Shown here one piece after another: positions 51,293-63,319 of a stretch of DNA of 64,000 bases. The stretch spans positions 37,531,045 through 37,595,044 of the forward strand of contig OY282558.1 of NCBI GenBank assembly GCA_958295665.1, written 5' to 3'. Made by a program: the position numbers and the translations under genes. Source of the stretch: Tipula vernalis. Its lineage: Eukaryota > Arthropoda > Insecta > Diptera > Tipulidae. Every line of letters starts with the position of its first letter. Position 1 is the first letter of the stretch. The notes beneath the pieces were generated by a model, which was not told the DNA's origin, did not search any database, and saw only the letters and a program-made list of their open reading frames with translations.

Positions 51293-51527
51293 AGCCATAA
51301 ACGATATTTCCAGATGATTATGTGTCATAAACATAATAACCAAAAAAGAAGATGATTTTTAACGCACAATAAAGGAAATTTCGGGAGCAATATTAAACTG
51401 GTATATAAACACGACCGATGAACCGGCAAGCAGAAAATCGTTTTTTGGTTTACTTTAAATCGTGCAACAAGTGAAATAAATCTGTTGTCATAGCCCCCAC
51501 TAGTGGCAAGCGGACAGATTTAAATAA

Positions 51528-54187
51528 GTATAAAAAATCTCCCGAATTTTACATCGGACAAGCTGCCAGATTATTTAATAAAAAAATCATTGTTACACAG
51601 GGAGTAGGAAGTTTTATTGTAGTCAAAAGTTAAGCCAAAAGTCAAATCAAAAGTGAAGTCAATGAATGATAAGTAAAAAAAATAAAATTCCTGTGTTGCC
51701 AAAAAAAATCGAGAACCAGACCAGCTAGCTTTTATTTTAAATAAGGTGTCTTCGAATTTTACTTATTTCTCTCACAAAATGTTTTCACACCAAGCGCAGT
51801 TTGTGCAAAAATATAAACTAGCGTTGGACGACGATTTTTTTTTTTGCCGCTGAGTTTCGCGGCGACGGTTAAAATTTAATTTTATACCATTTACTAAAAT
51901 TGTAATTTTTCTATTAAAACTATAAAGTTTGTAAATGGTTTTATGAATAATAATTTTATTGTTGTTCAAGCTATGATTTCCTATCACTACATAAGCAAAA
52001 AAACGTTTATTTAGTATAGAATAAGGCTACAGGTTTGATTAAATTAAATTTATACCCCTTATTACGGTTCTCACCTCGCTGACGAATGATTTCAATTATC
52101 ATCAATTTTAGCGGACATAGTGTTGGAAAAATTGTTCAAAGAAAAACTCCCATTACTACAGAAACAACCAACCTTTGTTTTTAAATACGTCGATGATATC
52201 ATTGTGGCTACAATGGATGAAAATATACAAAATATTCAAACAGTATTTAATTTACCCACAACAAATTAAAATTTACAGTTGTAAATAATTCTTTTTCATT
52301 TTTAGATATTAAATTAAATAGATTTAATAAAGAAAATTATAACAGATTTAAAAAAGAAATAGTTTCCAATTAACTTCTAAATTTGTTGTCACTGCATCCT
52401 AAAATAATGAAACAAAATGTTGCATTTTCATTTATCAAAAGAGCTTTATATCCCACAATTTGTAAGAAAATTATTTACCAAATCACTTTATCAGATAGAA
52501 CGAAAAGATTGAATGTAAATCTGCTTTTACTTTCAATATTTTCGTTCAATTCCAAAAATATAGAACGAAGAAAGGTACAAATATATTTTATCCATATATA
52601 AAAATGAGACAGGTAAACTGAAAATTTCATTATTTCCTTTCAAAACGTTACTATGATTTTATAAATTTGTGTGCAACATGGTAGCACTTTAAATTTAACT
52701 TTTCTAAGTGATTCATTATAAAAAAAACATGAGAAATATATCGGAGGAACTGTGCGAGGTGAGTACTCTTATTGGTTCGACATCTGTAGGGCAATATCAG
52801 TAATAAAAAAATTAAAAAATCGAAACAATGCAGCTTCCAAACGAAAAATTAAATCTGAAACACTATTGAATATCGACGAATTGTTTTTTTACAGAAGGTT
52901 CTTTGACCATAAAGAAAGAACCATTGAATATGACAAAGAGTTGTGCCAGAACCACGAAGACAAAAATGTTCTTCCAATTTAAACGGAATAGGAATTTATA
53001 GTTTTAATCTATTAAAAAACTGAATTAATCCTTTTTAAAAATATTTCAATTATTATAATTTATATTTCGTTATGGCAGCAAATGGGTATTAATTTTTTTT
53101 CAAATCTCATTAATATTGGAAACAAAATGTACTTTTTCCAGTTTCTGGGTTTCAGAAAGTACATTTTCCTCAATTAATTTTCGAAATGCCCTTTTCCATC
53201 CTTTCCGTTTTAAAACCTCTTGGTGTTTAAAGTAATTTTATGTCACACAGTAAGTTCAATATACCTATTTATATGTAAATTGTGAAAATTTTGGAAAATT
53301 AGAAATTTTGTCGAAACTGGAAAATTTTAGTTTTAGTCAACATAATTAGAAAACCAAATTAGTCCTATGTTAAGCGTTTCTATGATACATCGAATTTTAT
53401 ACGTTTGCTTTGTATTTGATTTGTGTGTAAGAGAAACAAAGTTGATTTAATATTTTCATAAAGCTTTTGAGAATGATTACGAACAAGAATCGAAAGCTAA
53501 AGCTTTAAATAATTTTTAAATAAAAAGAGAAGCCCTACTCCAATATTTTAAAAAAACTGTTTAATTTAAACTAATCGCTGAAGAAAATAAAAATAAAAAA
53601 CACTATATAAATGGCTACATAAGGATATCAGATTTGTGACAGTCGATCTTCTTAATTTAAATTTGAATCCAAATTAATCAGATTTTGTAAGTTTCATATT
53701 TTGTCTATTTTAGAGTGGTGTTCAAATGGAATTTTCGATGATAGATTTTGAAATTTTATTGCTGGAAGCAATTCGTTTTAGGCTAAGCTCTACAACACGT
53801 GACGAATATCTTATTAAACACAATTTTCAAAAATGTTCAAAACTATTCATCACTCATTTAATTAGCCTCAATATAATCACGTCTTAAAAGTTTTTATTTT
53901 ACATAATTTTTGGCTTTTGATTTCACCTTAGATTTAACTTTTGAGTTATCTTCACCCTTAACTTTACTTTTGGCTAGATTTTCGACTTGGCTTAGTGGCA
54001 TTTATAACCTGACATTTGACTTGGGTTAACGTTTGGCTCGACTTTTAATTTCACTTTTGACTTCTCTTTTACTTGGCTTTAGTATTCATTGACTTCACTT
54101 TTGATTTGACTTCCTATTCCTAACAATGAACTTTTTATCAAATAATCTGGCAGCTTGTCCGATGTAAAATTCGGGGAATTTTTATAT
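51528..54187. mobile_element. Penelope-like element relic between inverted repeats
   Basis: The left arm (about 51530-51672) and right arm (about 54087-54187, reversed) are inverted copies. Both carry CCGAATTTTACATCGGACAA, GCTGCCAGATTATTT and AAATCAAAAGTGAAGTCAAT. The left arm has about 40 extra bases. On the inner side of the right arm (about 53920-54085) the sequence dissolves into degenerate ACTTTTGACTT-type simple repeats. Between the arms is a Penelope RT fragment (52101-52620). Penelope elements often carry partial terminal repeats in tandem or inverted arrangement, so the arms may be those repeats. Confidence 0.6.
52101..52620 (+). pseudogene. Penelope-like reverse transcriptase fragment
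   Basis: In one frame ILADIVLEKLFKEKLP is followed by FVFKYVDDIIVATMDENI, containing the catalytic YVDD. After a stop and frameshift come TVVNNSFSFLDIKLNRF and, near 52380, LLSLHPKIMKQNVAFSFIKR with ALYPTI. These correspond to the Penelope motifs SPILADIVM, KYVDD, LxFLDxxI and HPxxHKxNTAxSLIxRA. The front of the RT and any GIY-YIG endonuclease were not found. The 76-codon frame at 52752-52982 (SYWFDICRAISVIKKLKNRN) is not assigned. The fragment is inactive. Confidence 0.75.
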
Positions 54188-54189
54188 TT

Positions 54190-57100
54190 CTGTTGTTCAT
54201 ATTCAATATTAACAGTGATCTCTCTGCATTCAAATTGTTCTTTATAGGATTACCAGTTTTATAGTGAACAAGCTTTAGTATGAGTTGTTTATATTTTAGA
54301 AATATTTAATTTTGTTTTGACTAAACCATAAGCTGATATTTTCTTTATTAAGTTGTTGTGATGAAGCTTTTTTAAAAATAAAATAACGAGCTTTATATTT
54401 ATAAACTACACAACAAAAAAAAAAAAAAAATGTGAAAACTCAATAAATTTTCAGTCTCTGTATATAACGTACATTTTTCAACAATATAAGTAAAGCAAAC
54501 TTCTGCGAGTTTATGCATCATCATCAAGATGTAATAAAAACGATAATATTGCAGGTAATTTCGAGCATTTAACATTTTTAGTTTATCATTTTGTCGTAAC
54601 ATCTATGATAATGTGTACATGCGACGTTTAGATAGAAATGAAATTGTATGCAAACAGCTTACATAAGCAGCAGCAGTCGATTATACCTTCGAGACAATAA
54701 GTAGTAAATAGAAAAACTGGAAAATGTATATACCTACCTGCATAATGCCTACCGTAATATACTCTTATTAAATTATTTTTATAAAGACGTTCTCTTGATT
54801 AGTTAGATAATTTAATTTTATTTTTATTTTGTTTTAATTTAATTTCTGTTTGTATTTTTATATCAACAAAAGGACAATTACCATTTAATTTAAATTTATA
54901 TTGCGCTCAAGTTTAGTACACAAAGAATCTAAAATGTATGTTGGTTTTTTATACGGAAAACTCTTAGAATATTATTATTAAAAGGAAAATTATTTGTGTT
55001 TTGGTAAGTATAATACATTCATCAGAATACGAATTTTCGTAGAACATTGATCTTCCGGCATCTCAAAAGGGAATATAATACGATTTAAGTAAGTGTATTA
55101 TTTACTTGATAGGTATTATATTGTCTTATAGAAAATGCGCACCAGAAAAAAAAAATTGTTTTTTGTTAGATAAGACAAACAATAATTATTTTAATAATCG
55201 CAATGCCTATGTGGGCGATAAAAAACAGTTCACAATTTTACGTATATTAGACAAATTGGGTAAATTTTCCGCCATTTCACTATTCTATGTATAGCGCGCA
55301 TCGAACAATAAAATGATGGATTTGTTATTTCCGTTTTACTGAGGTGTTTCTGATGCCTTCTGAATGACTGACCCAATCTATGTATTTTGAAAACCTAATA
55401 AATTTTATCCTTTATATTTTACACAATTTATGACTTTCGCAATATAAAATATTCAAACCGTTATAAAGAATATACCTACGAAAATCCAATTATTTTGATA
55501 TCTACACTCGAATAGATTCGCAATATATGTATTTATATATAGATATAAATATTTCACTAATTTTATACAATCAAATAAAAAAAAACCAACAGAATTGATG
55601 GTTTATTAGCACTCCGGGTATTCACATTCATCTATATACAATTTATTTGAATCAATTTATTTTCCATTTTCCGACATTACATTTGAGTATACCTATACCT
55701 ATACCTATATACATTTCTATCGTATATCGTTTCGCTATATAATTCTTACAAAATTGAATGGATCCACAGAACGTTCAGATTCTTTATGATATAATTTGAT
55801 GATTCACACGAAAAGTAAAAGTTTAGCTCACTCACTCTCTCTCTTTCACTCTGGTTTAAAGATTTTTTTTATTTCCAACCTTACGGAATGGTGAAATTTA
55901 TTGCAAACAGAATAGTTTTAACACATAAAAACTAATTAATAGACCATAAAAATAATTTTATTTACATTTTTTAATAAATAAACTTATTATTAATATTTGT
56001 ATTTTCCTAGATCAATAATTAAAAATTTAACCAACAAATCAATAAAGAAAATATTTAGAGAGAACTATTTAAGCAAATATAAATAAATCTGTTTATAATT
56101 ATTATTTGAAAAGCATATAATTGAGAAAAATTAGGATTAAATAATAATCAGACTTAATTGCACGTTTCATTAAACTTTTATTAAGCTTTTTGTGAATGTA
56201 TACATTATATGTATATGCGAAAAAGATAAGGCAAATTATCAAAATGTAGGATGATTCTAGCGATTTGTGTTCTATTATAAATTATAATTTTATTTATTAC
56301 TCTATTGTTCTACTTTGCTGAACAATTTCCTGTGAAAAAAAAAAAAATTAATTAATGCTTAAATAAATATTTTTATTTAAATAATTATAGTTTTTTTTTA
56401 TTGCGCGCTTTGTTGAGAAGCAACAAAATAGGAAAATTGTAAGCGTAGCAAACAACAGTAAGAACTGGGAATTTTCCTTAAGGCTACTCAACGTATAAAA
56501 AAAATGATGATTATAACAAAAAAATTACGAAATAATGAACCAGCAACAAAATAACAAAAAGAAAATCCTTTTTGTATCCTATCTTCATGTAGATACTTTT
56601 TTTTATTGTTTAGATTACAAAACAGTAAAAAGTACATTATAGAATTGCCCTAATTAGGGGGGAGACAGAAATAATGGATCTTTTTTACAGCTTTGTTTAG
56701 TTTCTCATTTAAAAAGAAATTTTAGGTCACCATTTTTATACGTTAGAGATACTCAGCCGAAAAAAAGGCTTGTGAATTATTTTTCTGTTTTTTCTTGTAT
56801 TTTTCTCTACGTAAACAGCTCATTTGTGTCTGTCCTTTTTTATTTTGTGTGTGCCAATTGTTCCGAACAATCAACCAAAATTATATTCTATTCTTTCGTA
56901 TATTTACAAAGTATTTGTAAAGTTTCTTGTATAATATATATGTACTTATTTCAAGACATTGACTGTTTAGTCCATAAATTATATACAAACATATAAATGT
57001 TTATGTTGTCTGCTTTCATAACAAGTAGATCTTTAATTGATTGGAGCCAAGTTAATTAGAAATGCCTAAGCGCATTTAAGTTTTTATGTTTATGTATACG

Positions 57101-58310
57101 ATAAGTATCTCAATGATTAACCTGTCAGTTACATTCCTTAACCAATTATCTTTTTAATAATTGGTCCAATCATCTCTAAATAGAATGTCATCGCAAAGAA
57201 TTTCTGAAAATATATTTGATAATACATAAGCAAGCAACAAAAAAAAAAAAAAAAAAAATTGAGAATTGAAAAGACGAAGGAAAATCAATATTAGATTCCG
57301 TTTAAATAACAAATCAAACCGGAATTTTCCAATTCCAAGAATAAACATACAACAAGCAAACCAAAAAAAAAATAACGACAAAAAGGAATATTTCATTTTA
57401 ATCTTTAAGTCAAATCGATTTGATATATTTTCATTTTTGATACGACACAACCGAAACACCGCAACAGAACAATGGAATCAAATGTAAAGGGAAATATACA
57501 ACGAAGATATATTTAGGTAAGGTTACAATATAATAAAAACATATCTAAGTATATATCTACAATACATTCGTTTATATATTTATGTATCTATGTATGTATG
57601 TACAACTAAACGAGATGATAAGAGAAAACTCTTGAACTGTATCTACGTACAAAACATTTTTTTGGATACCGCATATCCAATTGAATTTATTGTCTAGATA
57701 AAATAGTCAAACAAATAGATAAACACTTAAAGAAATCGAAACATTGACAACCCCCACAATAACTCTGCAAATATATTTTAAGTTTTCATGCTAAAGCACC
57801 ACCACAGAATACATACATACATACATATATAGGTTTTCTTTTGTATTGACAAAAAGCAATTGGAAGATACACATACGTTTTTTTTTTTTTTTCAAATAAC
57901 AAAGTTTAACAATAAACACTAGACGACAAACGAAAAAATTTGTAGTGTTTTTCTGTTGTATTATTACACAAAATAAAACAAAACTAAAAATTGAGCGGAA
58001 AATTGGAAATTTATTTTTAACAAAAAATGTGTTGGTTATTTGTAAGACTTGAGATTTAAATCAATCATAAATATAACAAATGCCAAATATATCGCTGTAG
58101 GCTTAGCCTAGTCATTGAAACTTATAACGTCTTCCTGAGGCGATAGCTAAACTTTTCGTATTGCTTTTATGAGAATTAATACGTATGTGAAGTTGTCCCA
58201 GGATTTCATCCCCGTAAATAAAAAAAACTTGAATCAGGTAACCCTACTTTAATTGTGGTATACTAGAATCTAATTATTTCATGTCTACTAATACAATCAA
58301 TACAAACGAG
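54190..58310. other. AT-rich non-coding DNA with small simple repeats
   Basis: No gene is recognised. It has ACCTAT hexamer repeats at about 55689-55708, a CT-rich tract near 55830-55850, GTAT/ATAC tetramer runs near 57585-57600 and 57810-57826, and several poly-A/T runs. The left LTR of the following BEL element should lie before 58315 but was not identified. Confidence 0.45.
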
Positions 58311-58314
58311 GTGT

Positions 58315-60024
58315 TTGGCTGAGCCAAATTTCCAAAAACTGCTGTTCCAAAAACTAATTAAATTACGTGGTTTAGCCCATACTCAATTAAAAATTATTCT
58401 GCGATTTGCCAAAGCAATAAACGCTGAAACAAATTTCGAAGCAATAACCGTTCGTCGTGACTTGCTGGAAACTCGGTATCGTACATTTTGTGAGTTAGAA
58501 CACCAGCTATTTGATAATCTCAATTATGTCTCAATCAGTGAAGCCGTTGATGAAATTTATTGCGAAGCGCAAGCACTCCTAACAAGGGCCTGCACTGACT
58601 ACGATCAAAACGAACAAACCAGTCCACATAATTTAAATGTAACACTGGAGAAATTTGTGGAACAATAGAAATCATTTTATCAGGGAGTAAATAACACCTC
58701 ACACCATGTGCGCCTTCCAAAGGTTAATATTGAACAGTTCTCTGGCGATTACAAGAATTGGGCATCGTTTCATGATCTATATAGAACGACCGTGCATGAT
58801 AATCACAACATTACTGATGTCCATAAACTGCAAATTCTTAAAGGATTACTAACAGGTGAAGCAGCCGCACTTATACGTCATGTTTCTGTAACGGAAAATA
58901 ATTATGCCGAAGCATGGGACATAATTTGTAAACGATATAATAAAATGACTCCCATTGTGACCTCACTGATCCAGACATTCTTCGATCAAAAGTCATGTTC
59001 CCAGGCTAACGGGAAAGAATTGCGTCGAGTTACCGAGTCTTCTGACGAAATAATTCGTGGTCTTCGTGCATTGGGGCCAGACGCTGAGACACGCGATCCG
59101 TGGCTTATTTATATCGTGTTAAATAAAATAGACAGTGAAACTAGACAGCTATGGGCAAATGAGTCAGTTGATAAAAATTTTCCAAAGTTTGACACGCTAT
59201 GGGAGTTTTTGAATAAGAGATGTGATGCCTTAGAAATTTGTGACGCAACCAAAAAGGTCCCTACAAAGTCTAATACCAAGTCGTTTCTCGCAAACAGTAA
59301 TTCGTCATTTGAGTGCTTAGCTTGTAATCAACCACATCCATTATTTAAATGTCCGATATTCAAAAACAACAGTGTCAGTAATCGCATAAAATTTGTGAAC
59401 GAAAGAAATGTATGCGAGAATTGTTTAAAAAAGGGTCACACAAGCGTAAAATGTTTTTGTTTGATTTGTCGAGGACGTCATCACACATTGCTCCATTTAC
59501 ATCCAGAACAAACTGAAATGCAATCAAAATCAAGCCAATCCACGAGTCATCATATTTCATACCAACCTTCATATGATAAACCTCCAGAAGCCATTCACAC
59601 TATCGTATCGCCACCAGAAACAAAACCCACAAACGAACCAACAGAATCAGTTTTTCATGTACTATATTCATCGCCAACCACGGTACTACCAACTGCCGTC
59701 GTACACGTCCAATTACGTACCGGAGAACCCCAGTTAATTCGTGCACTTTTAGACTCAGGCTCACAAACATCATTTGTGACCGAATCTTGTGCCCAACGCC
59801 TAGGTCTTAAGCGAAGTCCATCTTCCATATCTATATTCGGCCTAGCCTCTTCTTCAGCTGGAAACACGAGGGGGAAAATCGATATGACCATTCAATCGCG
59901 TATAGGCAAACACTACACAGTAAAAGTGCAGGCTCATATCATCAATAAAATAACTAATATGCTTCCATCGAGACAAATTAATTTGCAAACACTAATTGTG
60001 GGATTAGAATTAGCAGATCCATAA
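58315..60024 (+). pseudogene. BEL/Pao gag and protease
   Basis: The N-terminal Gag frame (58315-58668) is helical and polar. After a stop at 58666-58668 the main frame (58708-60024) begins with LPKVNIEQFSGDYKNWASFH, the typical BEL capsid start (LPKL-x-LPxFSGD). Three Cys/His clusters form knuckles: CLACNQPHPLFKC, CENCLKKGHTSVKC and CLICRGRHHTLLH (about 59310-59500). The protease carries ALLDSGSQTSFV with the catalytic Asp (about 59745) and ends near LELADP, where a stop at 60022 interrupts the pol frame. The downstream DILLGADVF motif lies in the same frame after the stop. Confidence 0.9.
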
Positions 60025-60029
60025 TTTTT

Positions 60030-61900
60030 TAAACCTAATAAGATTGACATCTTACTAGGAGCAGACGTATTTTTCCAAATATTACAACCGGAAAAACGTG
60101 TGATTGACGGATTTCCAATACTGCAAGCATCAAAATTTGGATGGTTAATCGCAGGGACATGGACCAATGACGCATCATGTATCAACTTACATGTCAACAC
60201 GGATCCACTAATCCAAACCAATCCGGATGATGTTCATCTACTTTTGACCAAGTTTTGGGAGGTTGAAGAAGTAGCTCCATTTGCCAAACCAGCTATGCAT
60301 AATAATTCATGCGAGTTGTACTACGACAAAACAACAACTAGAGAGCCATTCCGAGAACCAAGAGCTTCGTTAGGTAAATCATTTGAAGCAGCGCATCAGC
60401 GGTTACGAGCAATGGAACGTACATTTTTAAATTCACCGGATTTTTACAATGAATATAAATCATTCATGAACGAATATATTGCACTTCGACACATGACATA
60501 TATACCATGGAATGATATCCCAAATGAAGATGATGCTATATATTATTTGCCACATCATGCTGTGATCAAATCTAGTAGCAGTACCCCCAAACTAAGGGTA
60601 GTGTTTGATGCCTCGTGCAAAACTAGCTCTGGAGTATCGCTGAACGACATACTTCAAATAGGCCCAAATATTCAAACTGATCTCACTATTATAGAAAAAA
60701 TGTATAGACAAATTCGAGTTACACCAAAAGATGCGAACTTTCAACTTATATTATGGCGTGAAAACCAGAACGAACAGCTCAAAACATATAAGCTGAACAC
60801 TGTGACGTACGGTACTGCTTGTGCACCTTATCTGGCAATAAAGACTCTAAAAAAATCTACTGAAGATTTTCGTGAACTATATCCCACCGCCACACATGTA
60901 ATCAGCAATGATTTCTACATTGATGATCTGCTGACTGGATGTGACAACGTTGTAGAGGCAATAGCATTAAAAACCGCATTAATGAAATTTTAAGTAAAAG
61001 TGGATTCCACCTGCGAAAATGGAAGTCCAACTCACAAGAATTTTTGAATTCGTTTTCCCAGCATGAAATTCAAAATACTTCTAAGTTAATAGAAGGTGAT
61101 ACGTCAATCAAAACCTTGGGAATTATGTGGAATGCAGAATCAGACACCTTCTCATTCAAAGTACAGCAAAGCGAGATAAACATGAGATGGACCAAACGAA
61201 AGATACTGTCAACCGCTTCTAAAGTATATGATACATTAGGCTGGCTGGCACCAACGGTAATCCGGTTTAAAATTTTGTTCCAGAAAATTTGGTTGCGTAA
61301 CATCGATTGGGACTCCATGCTACCTGATAGCATTACAAACGTATGGCAAAGTATTTACGAGTCACTGCCGGATTTAGAATCAATACAAATTCCTCGATGT
61401 CTGACATCAATAAAACAGCCAAAACAAATTCAATTACATGCATTTTGCGACAACTCAGAAGCAGCGTATGGTGCCGTATTATACTAACGGCTGTTAGTGA
61501 CGACGGAGAGATCACTACAAATATTGTATGTGCTAAAAGTAAGGTAGAGCCGATCAAACAAGTGTCACTACCGAGACTGGAACTATGTGGCGCAGTTCTC
61601 TTATGCAACATCGTCAAATTCTGTTTAGAATCTCTGGCATACGACAACATAGAGGTATTCGCATGGACAGACTCCTTGATAGTTCTACATTGGCTGTCTG
61701 ATGTACCCCGCAGATGGAAGAGTTTTATAGGCAACCGAACTGCAGCAATCCTTGAAACTATTCCGCGCAGTAAATGGCAACATATTCCGTCGAACAGTAA
61801 TCCAGCTGATGACTTATCAAGAGGAGTAAACCCGCAAGCTCTCTCAAAACGACAACTGTGGTGGCAGTCAACGAAGACAACCTGGTTCTACTCCTACTAA
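60030..61900 (+). pseudogene. BEL/Pao reverse transcriptase and RNase H
   Basis: The frame begins IDILLGADVFFQIL. RT: YYLPHHAVIK and LRVVFDASCKTSSG (about 60540-60640), LNDILQIGPNIQTDL, then a reduced region, VTYGTACAPYLAIKTLKK (about 60800) and NDFYIDDLLTG, the catalytic YIDD (about 60920). A stop near 60991 and a shift precede LGIMWNAESDTFSF and ASKVYDTLGWLAP. RNase H: LHAFCDNSEAAYGAV with its Asp (about 61440), a frameshift near 61480, SLPRLELCGAVL (Glu), VFAWTDSLIVLHWL (Asp) and HIPSNSNPADDLSRG (Asp). It is inactive because of breaks, though the key residues survive. Confidence 0.88.
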
Positions 61901-63145
61901 CGAAGTTTTCATCGTGGACAAAATTACGGAAAATAATTGTATATATCTTGAGAATGGGCCTACCGAAGCGACGAAAAGTTGAACAAAATCTTAATAGTTC
62001 GATCACTCCAGTCGAGATGAATGCAGCAGAAATTATAATTCTTCGCAACGTGCAGAAAATAACATTTTACGAGTTAACGAGGCTAAACAAGAGCACTGAT
62101 CTACCAACAAAACATCAATTATCATCGCTAGATCCGTTTATTGATTCAACAGGATTACTACGGGTCGGCGGAAGATTAAGTAAATCGTCGCCAACATATT
62201 CTGCCAAACATCCAGCCATCTTACCGAAAAACCACAGAGTATGTAAATTAATAATTAGTGATGTTCATATTAACCATATGCATGCTGGCAACTCGTTGAC
62301 ACTGAGCATCGTACGCAGTAAATATTGGATCATAGGCGCACGATATATGATCAAAAGTTGTATAAAATCCTGCACAGTATGTATTCGACATCGATTCTAC
62401 AAAGCAGAGCAGAAAATGGCCGATTTACCTGCCGAACGGTGCACCCAAAGTCGACCGTTTTCAAAAGTTGGCTTAGATTATGCTGGACCACTTTCTATAA
62501 AAACCAGTAAACGAAAAACCGCTCCTGCAGAAAAGGCGTAGATGGCAGTTTTTGTATGTTTAGCCGTCAAAGCTATACATCTAGAAGTAGTTAGCGGGCT
62601 TGACACAAACTCATTTTTGACGTGGCACACCAGAACAAATTTGGTGTGACAACGGGACCAATTTCATTGGAGCGAACAGAGAACTTCACAATCTAAAACA
62701 ACAAATTATATCACAATCAAATAGTCCAATAATATCTGAATTTTTATTACAGAAAGGTATTAAGTTTAATTTCAACCCACCACACGCACCACATTTTCGC
62801 GGATTGTGGGAGGCGGCTGTCAAATCTTTTAAGGACCATTTGAAAAGGGTGACCAATACAAATCTCACGTTTGAGGAAATGGCAACACTGATCGTACAAA
62901 TTGAAGCACTGCTGAATTCAAGGCCGTTATGCATAATAAATGATGATCCAGCTAATTTGGAAATATTAACACCTGCACATTTTTTAATTGGAGATGCAAT
63001 GACAGCAATTCCGGAACCAAGCTTATCCGATGTGCCATCAAATAAGTTATCAAGGCAAAATATTCAACAGCGACTCCAAGGATTTTGGCATCGATGGCAC
63101 CGCGACTACCTGACTTTCTTACAACAACGACACAAATGGAAGTGT
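61900..63145 (+). pseudogene. BEL/Pao integrase
   Basis: The zinc-binding H-H-C-C region reads HINHMHAGNSLTLSIV ... YWIIGARYMIKSC ... CTVC (about 62270-62385). The first catalytic Asp is in VGLDYAGPL (about 62470). A TAG at 62539-62541 and a small deletion with frameshift near 62620 come before IWCDNGTNFIGANREL (second Asp, about 62650) and PPHAPHFRGLWEAAVKSFK (catalytic Glu, about 62800). The typical C-terminal ALLNSRPL and LTPAHFLIGDAM follow. The catalytic triad is present, but in separate frames. Confidence 0.88.
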
Positions 63146-63319
63146 TGTAGTGTTTTCTTTAAAGATTTGAAAGGATCGTTACTTAAATTTAACGGAAAAG
63201 GAACAATCAGTTTTGAAAAATGGTGGGAGAATTTTGAGGAGAATGCCGAGGTAGCTACTGACGAGAATCGTAAAATTGATGCGACATTTGCCACAATGTT
63301 ACGGCATGGTTTCAATTAA
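63146..63319 (+). other. Gag-like tail fused to the BEL frame
   Basis: The frame continues after the BEL motif with FKDLKGSLLKFNGKGTISFE and KWWENFEENAEVATDENRKI. BEL pol normally goes on with a different domain here. The pattern FxGxGxxxxExWxExFExxA resembles the capsid start of gypsy-type Gag proteins, so a second element may be joined in frame. This is based on motif resemblance only. Confidence 0.35.

Larger units (their letters stand above)
58315..63145 (+). mobile_element. BEL/Pao LTR retrotransposon, internal region
   Basis: Gag, protease, RT, RNase H and integrase lie in order on the plus strand. The frames are long but broken at about ten places. No pair of LTRs was found on either side, so the element may be LTR-less through deletion, or the LTRs are too diverged to see. 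The last BEL-type motif (HRWHRDYLTFLQQRHKWK) ends near 63140, where the frame continues into unrelated sequence. Confidence 0.9.

Noticed and set aside
57154..57487. Opposed ORFs around poly-A/T runs near 57.3 kb
   Set aside because: Low-complexity Lys/Asn or Phe/Leu frames driven by A and T runs. A GTAAGG at 57516 is not supported by an upstream coding frame.
58080..58314. BEL left LTR and primer-binding site
   Set aside because: No matching sequence was seen after 63320 and no clear tRNA-complementary site before the gag frame.
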